A stretch of DNA of 45,366 bases from the NCBI GenBank assembly GCA_019636815.1, contig JAHBWT010000028.1, positions 1 to 45,366 of the forward strand. The letters are read 5' to 3'. The position numbers and the translations under genes were made by a program. The DNA is from Nitrospira sp. GTDB taxonomy: Bacteria > Nitrospirota > Nitrospiria > Nitrospirales > Nitrospiraceae. The notes under the pieces were generated by a model. It had not been told where the DNA came from. It saw only the letters and a list, made by a program, of their open reading frames with translations, and did not search any database. Positions 9,490 through 17,903 of this stretch are shown piece after piece (within the stretch, counting starts at the first letter, position 1; the number at the start of each line of letters is the position of its first letter).

Positions 9490-10801
9490 ACGGCTCCTCA
9501 CCAGTTTTCAGAATATCTTTAAGATTCCCGAGCTGCGTACTCGAGTTCTATTCACGCTCGGAATGTTGGTTGTCTATCGGGTCGGGTCTCATATTCCAAC
9601 TCCTGGTATCAACGGAGACGCGCTATCCGAATTCTTGCAGAAACAGGGTGGAGCTCTGTTGGGGTTCCTCGATATTTTTTCAGGCGGCTCGTTGTCTCGT
9701 CTGACGATCTTTGCGCTGGGCATCATGCCATATATCAGCGCCTCGATTATTCTTCAATTGCTGACGGTCGTCATTCCGCATTTGACCAAGTTAGCCAAGG
9801 AGGGTGAACGAGGCCGCAAAAAGATTATTCAGTACACGCGGTTTGGAACGATCGGCATTGCCCTGATTCAAGGATTCGGTATTGCGGTTGGGTTGGAACA
9901 AATGAATCAAGGGGCCTTTGTCCTCAGCGCAGGATGGGGGTTCCGTCTTATGACGGTGATCACGCTTACAGCCGGTACAGGGTTCTTGATGTGGCTCGGT
10001 GAGCAGATCACTGAGCGAGGAGTTGGGAACGGGATCTCATTAATCATTTTTGCAGGGATCGTCGCTCGGCTCCCATCGGCGGTGGCCCAGACTTACAATC
10101 TGTATGAGATCGGCCAACTCAATGCGTTCTTACTGGTGGCTCTAGCTTTCTTGATGATCGCTGTCGTGGCAGCAATCGTGTTTTTGGAAAGCGGACGGCG
10201 AAAGATACCGGTACAGTATGCGAAGCGAGTGATCGGGCGGAGGGTGTATGGGGGGCAAAGCACACATATTCCATTGAAGATCAATACAGCCGGTGTGATC
10301 CCTCCCATATTTGCCTCGTCGATCATTGCGTTTCCTGCGACCATCGCAGGGTTTTTTGAGACACCGTGGGTAAAATCTATCGGGATGCATTTGGCTCCTG
10401 GATCGCTACTCTACACTCTCCTGTATGTGGGGTTGATCATTTTTTTCTGTTTCTTCTACACTGCGGTCGTCCTTAACCCCGTCGATATGGCCGACAATAT
10501 GAAAAAATACGGAGGATTCATCCCTGGGATCAGGCCTGGGCAACGAACTTCCGATTATATCTACAATGTACTGACGAAGATCACATTCGCGGGCGCGATT
10601 TATCTCGCCATTGTCTGTGTGATCCCTGAACTCCTGATTTACAAGCTGAATGTCCCTTTTTACTTCGGAGGGACTTCGCTGCTGATTGTCATTGGTGTTG
10701 GGCTCGACACTGCGCAGCAGATTGAATCCCACATGTTGATGCGTAACTATGAGGGGTTTTTGGGTAAAGGCATGGCTCCATTACGCGGGCGAAGCGGGTA
10801 A
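9482..10801 (+). CDS. secY: Preprotein translocase subunit SecY
   Basis: Channel-forming inner-membrane subunit of the Sec translocon, working with SecE, SecG, SecA and ribosomes. GTG 9482 was chosen ([19 protein letters not shown]), giving 439 residues, close to the usual 430-445; the frame is open to 9380 but that part lies inside rplO. About ten hydrophobic segments are visible. Family motifs include the plug region with FLDIFSGGSLSRLTIFALG, then GIMPYISASIILQLL, and GQRTSDYIYNVL near the end. It sits in the standard spc position between rplO and adk. Confidence 0.96.
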   Translation: MLERLLTSFQNIFKIPELRTRVLFTLGMLVVYRVGSHIPTPGINGDALSEFLQKQGGALLGFLDIFSGGSLSRLTIFALGIMPYISASIILQLLTVVIPHLTKLAKEGERGRKKIIQYTRFGTIGIALIQGFGIAVGLEQMNQGAFVLSAGWGFRLMTVITLTAGTGFLMWLGEQITERGVGNGISLIIFAGIVARLPSAVAQTYNLYEIGQLNAFLLVALAFLMIAVVAAIVFLESGRRKIPVQYAKRVIGRRVYGGQSTHIPLKINTAGVIPPIFASSIIAFPATIAGFFETPWVKSIGMHLAPGSLLYTLLYVGLIIFFCFFYTAVVLNPVDMADNMKKYGGFIPGIRPGQRTSDYIYNVLTKITFAGAIYLAIVCVIPELLIYKLNVPFYFGGTSLLIVIGVGLDTAQQIESHMLMRNYEGFLGKGMAPLRGRSG

Positions 10802-10803
10802 GG

Positions 10804-11454
10804 ATGATGCGGCTTGTGTTTCTTGGTGCTCCAGGGGTTGGGAAAGGGACCCAGGCTGATAAGGCTGCCGCTCAGTTTGGTATCTGTAAGATCTCGACCG
10901 GTGATCTACTTCGAGAGGCGGTTCGCAACAAGACGTCGCTTGGTATTGAGGCAAAAGGGCACATGGATCGAGGAGGGTTGGTGCCTGATTCGGTGGTCAT
11001 CGGATTAGTACGAGAGAAGCTGGCAGATTCATCCAATGCTTCTGGGTTTATCTTGGATGGGTTTCCACGAACGGTTCCTCAGGCTGACGCGCTCGCGAAC
11101 GTGCTGAACGAGCGAGGTGAGAGTCTGGATCGCGTAATTAGTTTCGAGGTTCCTCGGGAAGAAATCGTAAAGCGTCTGAGTGGGCGTCGAAGCTGCCCAA
11201 AGTGCCAGGCGACGTATCACATGGATTTTGCTCCATCAAAGATGGGAAATGTCTGTGAACGGTGCGGAGAAGCATTAATGCAGCGCAGTGATGATCAACG
11301 GGAGGCAATTGAAATGCGGCTCCGCGTGTATGAAGAGCAAACGGCGCCGTTGATCAGTTTTTATGAGAACCAACGTGTGTTATCGCGTCTCAATGGTGAC
11401 GAGTCAGTGGATGTCGTCTACGAGAGCCTTATCCGAACGCTGGCGGCACACTAG
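10804..11454 (+). CDS. adk: Adenylate kinase, zinc-type lid
   Basis: Interconverts AMP, ATP and ADP in the cytoplasm. It has 216 residues. The P-loop is GAPGVGKGTQADKAA near the N-terminus, followed by KISTGDLLR and the AMP-binding FILDGFPRT motif. The LID has four cysteines in CPKCQATYH and CERCGE, so it is the zinc-stabilised long form common outside enterobacteria. The start is ATG 10804 or the adjacent ATG 10807. It follows secY by two bases. Confidence 0.97.
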   Translation: MMRLVFLGAPGVGKGTQADKAAAQFGICKISTGDLLREAVRNKTSLGIEAKGHMDRGGLVPDSVVIGLVREKLADSSNASGFILDGFPRTVPQADALANVLNERGESLDRVISFEVPREEIVKRLSGRRSCPKCQATYHMDFAPSKMGNVCERCGEALMQRSDDQREAIEMRLRVYEEQTAPLISFYENQRVLSRLNGDESVDVVYESLIRTLAAH

Positions 11455-11459
11455 ACGGC

Positions 11460-12209
11460 ATGATCATTTTAAAAACGCCTGCCGAGGTTGAAGTTATGGC
11501 ACAGGCGTCAAGAGTCGTCGCTGAGGCGTTGGACATTGTGTGGAAGGCAGTCCGACCAGGCATCAGCACGGAAGAACTGGATTGCATAGCCGAACAGGAG
11601 ATACGAGTAAGGGGAGCGCTCCCAGCATTCAAAGGCTATCGGAACTATCCCAGGACTCTTTGTGCCTCAGTGAACGAACAGGTCGTTCATGGTATCCCTT
11701 CAAAGCGAAAGTTGAAAGAGGGGGACATCATTGGGCTTGATCTCGGAGCCATTGTTGGAGGCTTCTATGGTGATTCTGCTGTGACCGTAGCAGTTGGATC
11801 CGTTCCTGGCACAACAGAAAAACTGGTTCGGGTGACGAAAGAGGCGCTTTACTTGGGTATTCAACAGGCCGTGGTGGGTAATCGTCTGTCGGATATCTCC
11901 TCTGCCGTTCAGCAGCACATTGAATCATCAGGGTTTTCAGTCGTGACTGAGTTTGTTGGCCATGGGATTGGGCGACAATTGCACGAAGAACCTCAAGTTC
12001 CCAACTACGGAAAACCTGGCCAGGGCCCTCGATTGCAGCCGGGGATGGTGTTGGCCATTGAACCCATGGTCAATATGGGGCGAAGCGCTGTTCGTATTCT
12101 CGATGATCGATGGACGGCCGTCACGGTGGATGGTAGTCTGTCCGCCCACTTTGAACATACGATTGCTATACAGGCAACCGGAGGGCCTCGTATTTTGAGC
12201 CAGTTGTAG
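11460..12209 (+). CDS. map: Methionine aminopeptidase type I
   Basis: Removes the initiator methionine from nascent proteins. It has 249 residues, typical of the short type I enzyme without an SH3 zinc extension. Metal ligands and active-site segments appear in GLDLGAIVGGFYGDSAVTVA (two aspartates), EFVGHGIGRQLHEEP (histidine), LAIEPMVNMG (glutamate) and SAHFEHTIAI (glutamate). The conserved substrate histidine is in NEQVVHGIP. It follows adk by five bases. Confidence 0.97.
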   Translation: MIILKTPAEVEVMAQASRVVAEALDIVWKAVRPGISTEELDCIAEQEIRVRGALPAFKGYRNYPRTLCASVNEQVVHGIPSKRKLKEGDIIGLDLGAIVGGFYGDSAVTVAVGSVPGTTEKLVRVTKEALYLGIQQAVVGNRLSDISSAVQQHIESSGFSVVTEFVGHGIGRQLHEEPQVPNYGKPGQGPRLQPGMVLAIEPMVNMGRSAVRILDDRWTAVTVDGSLSAHFEHTIAIQATGGPRILSQL

Positions 12210-12250
12210 TACATGTAGAGACGGATTCATAAGAAAGAATACGACACGAC

Positions 12251-12469
12251 GTGGCAAAAGAAGACATTATTGAAGTGCAGGGGTCGGTAGTGGAAACGCT
12301 CCCCAATGCCATGTTTCGAGTCAGACTCGAGAATGGCCATGTCATACTGGCTCATATCTCGGGGAAAATGCGTATGCACTTTATCCGTATTCTTCCCGGC
12401 GATAAGGTCACGGTGGAAATGTCACCGTATGATTTGACGAGAGGCCGGATCACCTATCGCTTTAAATGA
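12251..12469 (+). CDS. infA: Translation initiation factor IF-1
   Basis: Binds the 30S A site with IF-2 and IF-3. It has 72 residues with a single S1/OB domain: [33 protein letters not shown] and [14 protein letters not shown] are all canonical. The start is GTG 12251. It precedes rpmJ by 19 bases, the usual order. Confidence 0.97.
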   Translation: MAKEDIIEVQGSVVETLPNAMFRVRLENGHVILAHISGKMRMHFIRILPGDKVTVEMSPYDLTRGRITYRFK

Positions 12470-12488
12470 ATGGGAGTTGGGAATTGGT

Positions 12489-12602
12489 ATGAAAGTCAAA
12501 TCATCAGTGAAGCCCATTTGTGCAAAATGCAAAGTTGTCCGCCGTCGTGGGGTTGTCCGCATTCTCTGTATGAACCCGCGGCACAAGCAGCGACAGGGAT
12601 AG
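12489..12602 (+). CDS. rpmJ: 50S ribosomal protein L36, zinc-binding
   Basis: Short 37-residue protein. [19 protein letters not shown] is the classic N-terminus, and the protein ends NPRHKQRQG. Zinc ligands Cys11, Cys14, Cys27 and His32 are all present, so this is the C+ form. The start is ATG 12489, four bases after a GGGAATTGG stretch that may hold a weak binding site. The 119 bases that follow, before rpsM, hold no recognisable gene. Confidence 0.96.
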   Translation: MKVKSSVKPICAKCKVVRRRGVVRILCMNPRHKQRQG

Positions 12603-12721
12603 CTGAAGGAGAGAGTGCCGAGGAACGAGTGAAACGCCAGACCATGGGCTGGCAGGACGGGCACAGTCGGCGAGAGGTCGGTCCAATAGATTACTGCTGA
12701 AAACGGATAGTTGGAGGAAGA

Positions 12722-13117
12722 ATGGCACGTATTGCTGGCGTCGATCTGCCAAGGAACAAGCGAACTGATATTGGGTTGACATACATCTACGGGATCGGGA
12801 GGGCATCTGCCCGACGGCTTCTCGATGAAGCTGGTATTGATGGAACGATTCGTGTCAAGGATCTGAGCGAAGACAAGATCGTCAAGTTGCGCGAAATCAT
12901 CGAGCGCGATCATCGAGTCGAAGGGGACCTTCGTAAGGAAGTGTCCCTCAATATCAAGCGGCTAATTGACACGGGCACATACCGAGGGTTGCGCCATCGC
13001 AAAGGATTACCGGTCCGGGGGCAGCGTACCAAAACCAATGCCAGAACACGTAAGGGACGTCGTGCAGGCGTAAGTAGTAAACCGCGACCAACGGGGTCAA
13101 AAGCGGCGGGTGCCTAG
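12722..13117 (+). CDS. rpsM: 30S ribosomal protein S13
   Basis: Small-subunit head protein contacting P-site tRNA and forming bridges to L5. It has 131 residues (typical 118-126). [34 protein letters not shown] and the C-terminal [18 protein letters not shown] are canonical. A GGAGGAAG binding site precedes ATG 12722. Confidence 0.97.
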   Translation: MARIAGVDLPRNKRTDIGLTYIYGIGRASARRLLDEAGIDGTIRVKDLSEDKIVKLREIIERDHRVEGDLRKEVSLNIKRLIDTGTYRGLRHRKGLPVRGQRTKTNARTRKGRRAGVSSKPRPTGSKAAGA

Positions 13118-13143
13118 TCTGCTGGAGCGTTAGGAGGGGGGCC

Positions 13144-13527
13144 ATGAGCGTCAAAAAGGGGAAAAAGAAAGAACGTCGAATCGTTCAGAGTGGAGTCGCG
13201 CATGTGCAAGCGTCATTTAACAATACGATAGTGACGATCACAGATATGAGCGGCAATACGGTGGTGTGGGCGAGCGCCGGTAACCAAGGGTTTAAAGGAT
13301 CGCGCAAGAGTACCCCCTTTGCCGCACAACGAGCTGGAGAAGCTGCAGCCCGCAAGGCCATGGAAAGTGGGATGAGACAAATCGATGTGTATGTCAATGG
13401 TCCAGGTTCGGGCAGAGAGTCCGCGATTCGTTCACTCCAGGGGGCTGGCTTGCGGATCAATCTCATTCGTGATGTCACGCCGATTCCACATAATGGATGT
13501 CGGCCGCCCAAACGACGGCGCGTTTAA
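13144..13527 (+). CDS. rpsK: 30S ribosomal protein S11
   Basis: Platform protein at the mRNA exit. It has 127 residues, typical length. [34 protein letters not shown] and the C-terminal [18 protein letters not shown] are canonical. A TAGGAGGGGG site precedes ATG 13144. A 93-base gap separates it from rpsD. Confidence 0.97.
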   Translation: MSVKKGKKKERRIVQSGVAHVQASFNNTIVTITDMSGNTVVWASAGNQGFKGSRKSTPFAAQRAGEAAARKAMESGMRQIDVYVNGPGSGRESAIRSLQGAGLRINLIRDVTPIPHNGCRPPKRRRV

Positions 13528-13620
13528 GTAGTTAGTATGGGGCAATGAATTCGTCTCTTTTGAAAGTCCAGCGAGGCCATGTTTAGGTGAGTCTGTAAGC
13601 TAATTCTCGAGGAGGACGCA

Positions 13621-14247
13621 GTGGCAAAGTATCGTGGTCCTGTGTGTCGGTTGTGTCGACGAGAAGGTGAGAAGCTCTTTCTCAAGGGGACTCGCTGCAT
13701 GACGGAGAAATGTGCCGTCGAACGGCGAAGTTATCCGCCTGGGCAACACGGGCAGGGGCGTCAACGCACCTCCGACTATAGCCTTCAGCTTCGAGAGAAG
13801 CAGAAGTTGAGACGCATCTATGGACTTCAGGAGCGCCAGTTCCGCGGTGTGTTTGAACGTGCGGAACGACAGACGGGCGTCACCGGTGACGCTTTGCTCC
13901 GTCTCCTCGAATGTCGATTGGATAATGTTACCTATCGTCTGGGATTTGGCGCCTCACGCAAGCAGGCGCGTCAAATGGTCAGTCACGGTCATTTCACGCT
14001 CAATGGCAAGAAGATTACGGTGGCCGGTGCACTGGTGAAGCCGGGCGATGTGATTGAAATTCGGGAAAGAAGTCGTGATTTGGCTGCAATTCAAGCCGCA
14101 TTGGAATCCGTCGATAGTCGAGGAATTCCCGACTGGCTTCAACTAGATAAAGGTGCATTCAAGGGAATTGTGCGGTCTTTGCCGGCGAAAGAGCAGATCG
14201 CGTTACCGGTGAACGAACAAATGGTGGTGGAATTGTATTCACGCTAG
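13621..14247 (+). CDS. rpsD: 30S ribosomal protein S4, zinc-binding type
   Basis: Primary 16S rRNA binding protein that starts 30S assembly, and an antitermination factor and alpha-operon repressor in E. coli. It has 208 residues from GTG 13621 with a GAGGAGGA site. Four cysteines in VCRLCRREG, TRCMTEKCAV form a zinc site, so it is the C+ variant. The S4 RNA-binding domain contains LDNVTYRLGFGASRKQARQM and VSHGHFTLNGKKI. Confidence 0.97.
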   Translation: MAKYRGPVCRLCRREGEKLFLKGTRCMTEKCAVERRSYPPGQHGQGRQRTSDYSLQLREKQKLRRIYGLQERQFRGVFERAERQTGVTGDALLRLLECRLDNVTYRLGFGASRKQARQMVSHGHFTLNGKKITVAGALVKPGDVIEIRERSRDLAAIQAALESVDSRGIPDWLQLDKGAFKGIVRSLPAKEQIALPVNEQMVVELYSR

Positions 14248-14325
14248 GCCGCCTCGGCATTTCGTTCCGTCGGTTCAGTGTCATCTGTCAATGTGTGTGT
14301 TACTCGATGGTATGGAGGGTCGGTC

Positions 14326-15330
14326 ATGATCAAAGCGATGAAAGACTTTCAGATCCCGATGCGGGTGGAAGTCGACAGGGATGCACAGTCGCCCACATTC
14401 GGGCGGTTTACAACGGAAGCGTTCGAGCGAGGGTTCGGCACGACGATTGGCAATGCCCTCCGTCGCATTTTGTTGTCGTCGCTTACGGGGGCTGCCGTGA
14501 CCACCGTGAAGATCGAAGGAGTCGTCCACGAATTCTCGACGATCGCCGGTGTGACGGAAGATGTTACGGCGATTATTCTGAACATTAAGAGTCTGCGGTT
14601 GGCTCTCCACACGGATAAACCGAAGACGATTCGGCTGAAGAAGAAGGGGCCAGGAGAAGCAAAGGGCTCAGACATCCTCCATGACGCTGATGTGACGATT
14701 TTGACGCCTGATCTGCATATCGCCACGCTCGACAAGGATGCGACGTTGGACATTGAAATGACCATCAAGCATGGGCGTGGCTATGTGCCGGCAGAGCGCA
14801 ATAAAGAAGAAGGGTTGCCGATCGGAGTGATTGCGATCGACTCTATTTTCTCGCCGATCAAACGAGTAAATTTCTATGTGGAGAATGCGCGCGTCGGACG
14901 CATGACCGACTATGACAAGCTGACCATGGAGATCTGGACGGATGGCACCATCAGTCCCAGAGACGCCCTATCAACAGGGGCCGGTATCTTACGTGAGCAT
15001 TTGGATATCTTTATCAATCCCGAAGAACGAAGCGAAGGAAAGAGCGAAGCGGGTTATGAGGAGTCCCAACGAGAAGTGAATAGAAATCTCTCGCGCAGTG
15101 TCAATGAATTGGAGTTGTCTGTTCGAGCGGCCAATTGCCTCAAGAATGCCAATATCAAAACAATTGCCGATCTCGTGCAAAAATCGGAAGGCGAAATGCT
15201 CAGGACGAAGAACTTCGGGAAAAAGTCTCTCAATGAGATCAAGGAAATTCTTACAGAGATGGGACTTTCGCTGGGGACTAAAATAGAGGCTGGGTCTTCG
15301 CCGCACAATGGAAGCCCAAAGTCTGAATGA
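14326..15330 (+). CDS. rpoA: RNA polymerase alpha subunit
   Basis: Assembly platform of RNA polymerase and target of activators. The start ATG 14326 follows GGAGGG (14314-14319) by six bases and gives 334 residues; the frame is open to 14278. The N-terminal domain has [19 protein letters not shown] and [13 protein letters not shown]. The C-terminal domain, which contacts UP elements, has [20 protein letters not shown] and [20 protein letters not shown]. It sits between rpsD and rplQ as in the alpha operon. Confidence 0.97.
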   Translation: MIKAMKDFQIPMRVEVDRDAQSPTFGRFTTEAFERGFGTTIGNALRRILLSSLTGAAVTTVKIEGVVHEFSTIAGVTEDVTAIILNIKSLRLALHTDKPKTIRLKKKGPGEAKGSDILHDADVTILTPDLHIATLDKDATLDIEMTIKHGRGYVPAERNKEEGLPIGVIAIDSIFSPIKRVNFYVENARVGRMTDYDKLTMEIWTDGTISPRDALSTGAGILREHLDIFINPEERSEGKSEAGYEESQREVNRNLSRSVNELELSVRAANCLKNANIKTIADLVQKSEGEMLRTKNFGKKSLNEIKEILTEMGLSLGTKIEAGSSPHNGSPKSE

Positions 15331-15354
15331 CGTTTTTTAGCCGAGGGGAACACC

Positions 15355-15789
15355 GTGCGACATAGGAAAAAAGGACGACAACTTGGGCGGCAGACCAAGC
15401 ATCGAGGGGCACTATTCAGAAACTTGGTCACCTCATTATTGGAGCAGGAGCGGATCGAAACGACCGGAGCTAAGGCCAAGGAGATACGGGGATTTACCGA
15501 TCGTATGATTACGCTGGGTAAGGAAGGCACTCTGCCGGCGAGACGACGGGCTCTTGGATTTCTTCGTAGCAAGGCAGTGGTCTCCAAGCTATTCAACGAC
15601 GTCGCAGCACGGTTCAAGGATCGAGCAGGCGGGTACACCAGGATCATCAAAACGCGTCGCCGTGTTGGTGACGCGGCGGAAATGGTCGCTATCGAGCTGG
15701 TTTCCCGCCAGGAGATCCCCCACAAGAAAACAACGACTGCTTCCACAGCGCAGCCAGCGTCAGAAGGAGAGTCGAAATCATCGACATAG
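15355..15789 (+). CDS. rplQ: 50S ribosomal protein L17
   Basis: Large-subunit protein near the tunnel exit. It has 144 residues; the family core ends at about residue 118, and a low-complexity threonine- and serine-rich tail follows. [17 protein letters not shown] and [20 protein letters not shown] are canonical. The start is GTG 15355 with AGGGGAA upstream. It is the last gene of the ribosomal run, followed by the palindrome at 15817. Confidence 0.96.
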   Translation: MRHRKKGRQLGRQTKHRGALFRNLVTSLLEQERIETTGAKAKEIRGFTDRMITLGKEGTLPARRRALGFLRSKAVVSKLFNDVAARFKDRAGGYTRIIKTRRRVGDAAEMVAIELVSRQEIPHKKTTTASTAQPASEGESKSST

Positions 15790-15816
15790 CCTTTCTGGAC
15801 TAATCCGCTCGACAAG

Positions 15817-15862
15817 AACTAAACAGACTCCCACATGTGCACATGTGGGAGTCTGTTTAGTT
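15817..15862 (+). terminator. 46-bp perfect palindrome, probable terminator of the ribosomal run
   Basis: Two 23-base arms are exact reverse complements, meeting at 15839/15840 with no spacer. The left arm begins AACTAAACAGACTCCCAC and the centre is CATGTGCACATG. In RNA this would fold into a very stable hairpin with the central bases forming the loop. There is no long U tract; only TTTCTAG follows. It lies 27 bases after the rplQ stop and just before the lptC promoter. Termination is inferred from position; a processing or bidirectional role is also possible. Confidence 0.75.
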
Positions 15863-15880
15863 TCTAGACCCAGACGGACG

Positions 15881-15909
15881 TTTACATGATAGCTTGTGCA
15901 TGCTACGAT
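15881..15909 (+). promoter_or_regulatory. Sigma-70-type promoter for lptCAB
   Basis: TTTACA at 15881-15886 and TACGAT at 15904-15909 are 17 bases apart, close to the consensus. The site lies between the terminal palindrome and lptC, 45 bases before the lptC start, so it would drive the LPS transport genes separately from the ribosomal run. Confidence 0.6.
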
Positions 15910-15954
15910 CGTGCCAAGTATCGTTGTGAGCTTGTTCTGGAGCACACCTAACTC

Positions 15955-16527
15955 ATGTGGGAGATTATCGCGAGACGTACTCTTCTCGCAGCGAGTGTGT
16001 TATTGGCCGTCTTCCTCGGATATCTTCTCGTCAGAAATGCAGATTCAGTGCCGACTAACCGACCGGTTGTTCCTGAAGCCATGGAACAAGCCGATGCCAA
16101 GCTCTCGGAATTTACTTTTAAGCAATCGAAAGGCGATGTGGTGCAATGGCAAGTCCAGGCGAAACAGGCGCGAGTATTTGAACAAGAACAGCAAGCCTTC
16201 CTCCAGGATGTTGCTCTCACTTTCTATGGGGAAGAAGGTGAAAAGGTGACGGTCTATGGCGATGAGGGAACACTCGATACTGCGAGCAAGGATTTTGCTC
16301 TGTCGAATCGCGATGTGCCCGTCATCGTGACAACCAGGAGCGGATACACGATTTATACCAACCATTTGGTTTGGACGGATAAATCCAGAGAAATTCGGAC
16401 AGAAGATCCTGTCCGAATTGTTGGGCATGGGTTGGAGATACGAGGTCTTGGATTGCTCGGAAAAATGGAGTCGGAAGAATTTGAGGTTCTACGCGATGTT
16501 CATGTGGATCTCGTTCCTGCTTCTTAG
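15955..16527 (+). CDS. lptC: LPS export protein LptC
   Basis: Bitopic inner-membrane protein that passes LPS from LptBFG to periplasmic LptA. It has 190 residues with one N-terminal transmembrane segment (about residues 7-26, TLLAASVLLAVFLGYLLV) and a periplasmic beta-jellyroll of the LptC/YrbK type. The repeated strand pattern and segments such as VTVYGDEGTLDTASKDF and VPVIVTTRSGYTIYTNHLVW fit the family. Identification also rests on the following lptA and lptB. An 11-bp inverted repeat lies in its 3' part, and lptA overlaps its end by 32 bases. Confidence 0.85.
   Translation: MWEIIARRTLLAASVLLAVFLGYLLVRNADSVPTNRPVVPEAMEQADAKLSEFTFKQSKGDVVQWQVQAKQARVFEQEQQAFLQDVALTFYGEEGEKVTVYGDEGTLDTASKDFALSNRDVPVIVTTRSGYTIYTNHLVWTDKSREIRTEDPVRIVGHGLEIRGLGLLGKMESEEFEVLRDVHVDLVPAS
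16392..16419 (+). repeat. Inverted repeat inside lptC
   Basis: Two perfect 11-base arms, AATTCGGACAG and CTGTCCGAATT, are separated by AAGATC. It lies in coding sequence about 75 bases before the lptA start. The stem could affect mRNA stability or lptA translation, but it may also be chance, as the encoded residues (IRTEDPVRI) look ordinary. Confidence 0.6.
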
Positions 16528-17107
16528 TGTCATATGTGCAGAAAGCGCGTCCGCCGCTCTTTCCACGGAGTCAGGGACCCTGAAGCAGAGCGTTGAGGCG
16601 CCGGGTGTCCCAACCACCATTACGTCTAAGAAAATGACCGTCCGCAATCAAGATAGCCAGGCAGTATTTGAGGGGATGGTGGTATTGACGCGAGGTTCTC
16701 TGGTTGTTCACTCAGACAAAATGATTGTGTCGTTTCATTCTCGAAAGCGTGACCTTATACAGCCATTGTCCGGTAACGCGGATCATGGAGAGTCGGCGCA
16801 GGGCCTCCCCACACCAAAAGCAGGCGGCGCCGCATCGACGATTTCGAATCGTTCCGTCAGTCGGATCGAGGCGACCGCGGACACGCACCATGTGAAGATC
16901 GAGTATGAGAATGGCAACGCCACATGTCAAAAAGCCGTCTATTTCGTCGACGGTGAAAAAGTAGTGCTCACCGGTGATCCAGTGGCATGGGAACGGGGAA
17001 CGCGTGTCAGTGGTAAACGGATCACAATTTTTCTGGCCGAAGAACGAAGCGTGGTAGAGGGAGGTTCTCACGTTCGCATCGAAGGTGAGGGAACGAATAC
17101 GCCATGA
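16496..17107 (+). CDS. lptA: LPS transport protein LptA (OstA-like)
   Basis: Periplasmic bridge protein that carries LPS to the outer membrane LptDE. The start ATG 16496 was chosen because it has GAGG at 16483-16486 and begins directly with a signal peptide (MFMWISFLLLSVICAESASA); the frame is open to 16418. That gives 203 residues. The OstA domain includes ITSKKMTVRNQDSQAVFEG and GSLVVHSDKMIV, then a proline- and glycine-rich insert, then VVLTGDPVAWERGTRVSGKR. It overlaps lptC by 32 bases and lptB by four. Confidence 0.87.
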   Translation: MFMWISFLLLSVICAESASAALSTESGTLKQSVEAPGVPTTITSKKMTVRNQDSQAVFEGMVVLTRGSLVVHSDKMIVSFHSRKRDLIQPLSGNADHGESAQGLPTPKAGGAASTISNRSVSRIEATADTHHVKIEYENGNATCQKAVYFVDGEKVVLTGDPVAWERGTRVSGKRITIFLAEERSVVEGGSHVRIEGEGTNTP

Positions 17108-17886
17108 CCCAGAGTGTTCACGCGATACCTGATTCCCTGCTCAATTCAAACTCGACACACAATGCCGACTGTCTACGGGCCACTGGACTGGTCAAGAGTT
17201 TCCGTGGTCGAAAAGTTGTCAAAGGCGTGGCAATCGAAGTCTACGCTGGTGAAGTGGTAGGCCTTCTCGGTCCTAATGGTGCGGGGAAGACCACTATTTT
17301 CGACATGGTCGTGGGTCTCTGCCAGCCTGATGAAGGGGACATAACCTTCAAAGGAGAGTCTGTCACTGACTTGCCAATGTATAAGAGAGCACGGAGAGGA
17401 ATAGGATATCTCCCTCAGGAATCATCGGTCTTTCGCCGGCTTTCGGTAGAACATAATGTCTTGGCGATTCTTGAAATGCTGGGGTATGCTCGTAAAGAGC
17501 GGAGTCAACGGGTGGACGCTCTCCTCAAAGAATTAGATCTGCTCCATATTCGTAAGAGCATGGCCTATGCCCTGTCAGGGGGAGAACGTCGACGTCTGGA
17601 GATTACGCGGGCCTTGGCGGCCACACCGTCATTCATGCTACTGGATGAGCCGTTCGCAGGGATTGACCCCATTGCTGTTGCAGATATTCAACAGATCATT
17701 ACCCGGTTGAAAGATAAAGGGATTGGAATATTGATTACCGACCACAATGTGCAGGAAACGCTCTCGATAGTCGACCGAGCGTACATCATTAACGAAGGGT
17801 TGATTCTGGAATCCGGATCTCCGGAAGTTATCGTACAGAGTGAAACCGCTCGAGCGGTTTACCTCGGTGAACAATTCAAGTTGTAG
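17104..17886 (+). CDS. lptB: LPS export ABC transporter ATP-binding protein LptB
   Basis: Cytoplasmic ATPase that drives LPS extraction by LptFG. It has 260 residues, about 20 longer than E. coli LptB because of an N-terminal extension. Walker A is GPNGAGKTT, the signature is LSGGERRRLEITRALA, Walker B with the catalytic glutamate is FMLLDEPFAGIDP, and the H-loop is ITDHNVQETL. YKRARRGIGYLPQESSVFR is typical of LptB. The start overlaps the lptA stop (ATGA). LptF and LptG are not in the window. Confidence 0.93.
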   Translation: MTQSVHAIPDSLLNSNSTHNADCLRATGLVKSFRGRKVVKGVAIEVYAGEVVGLLGPNGAGKTTIFDMVVGLCQPDEGDITFKGESVTDLPMYKRARRGIGYLPQESSVFRRLSVEHNVLAILEMLGYARKERSQRVDALLKELDLLHIRKSMAYALSGGERRRLEITRALAATPSFMLLDEPFAGIDPIAVADIQQIITRLKDKGIGILITDHNVQETLSIVDRAYIINEGLILESGSPEVIVQSETARAVYLGEQFKL

Positions 17887-17903
17887 AGGATCTGCACTTA
17901 GTC

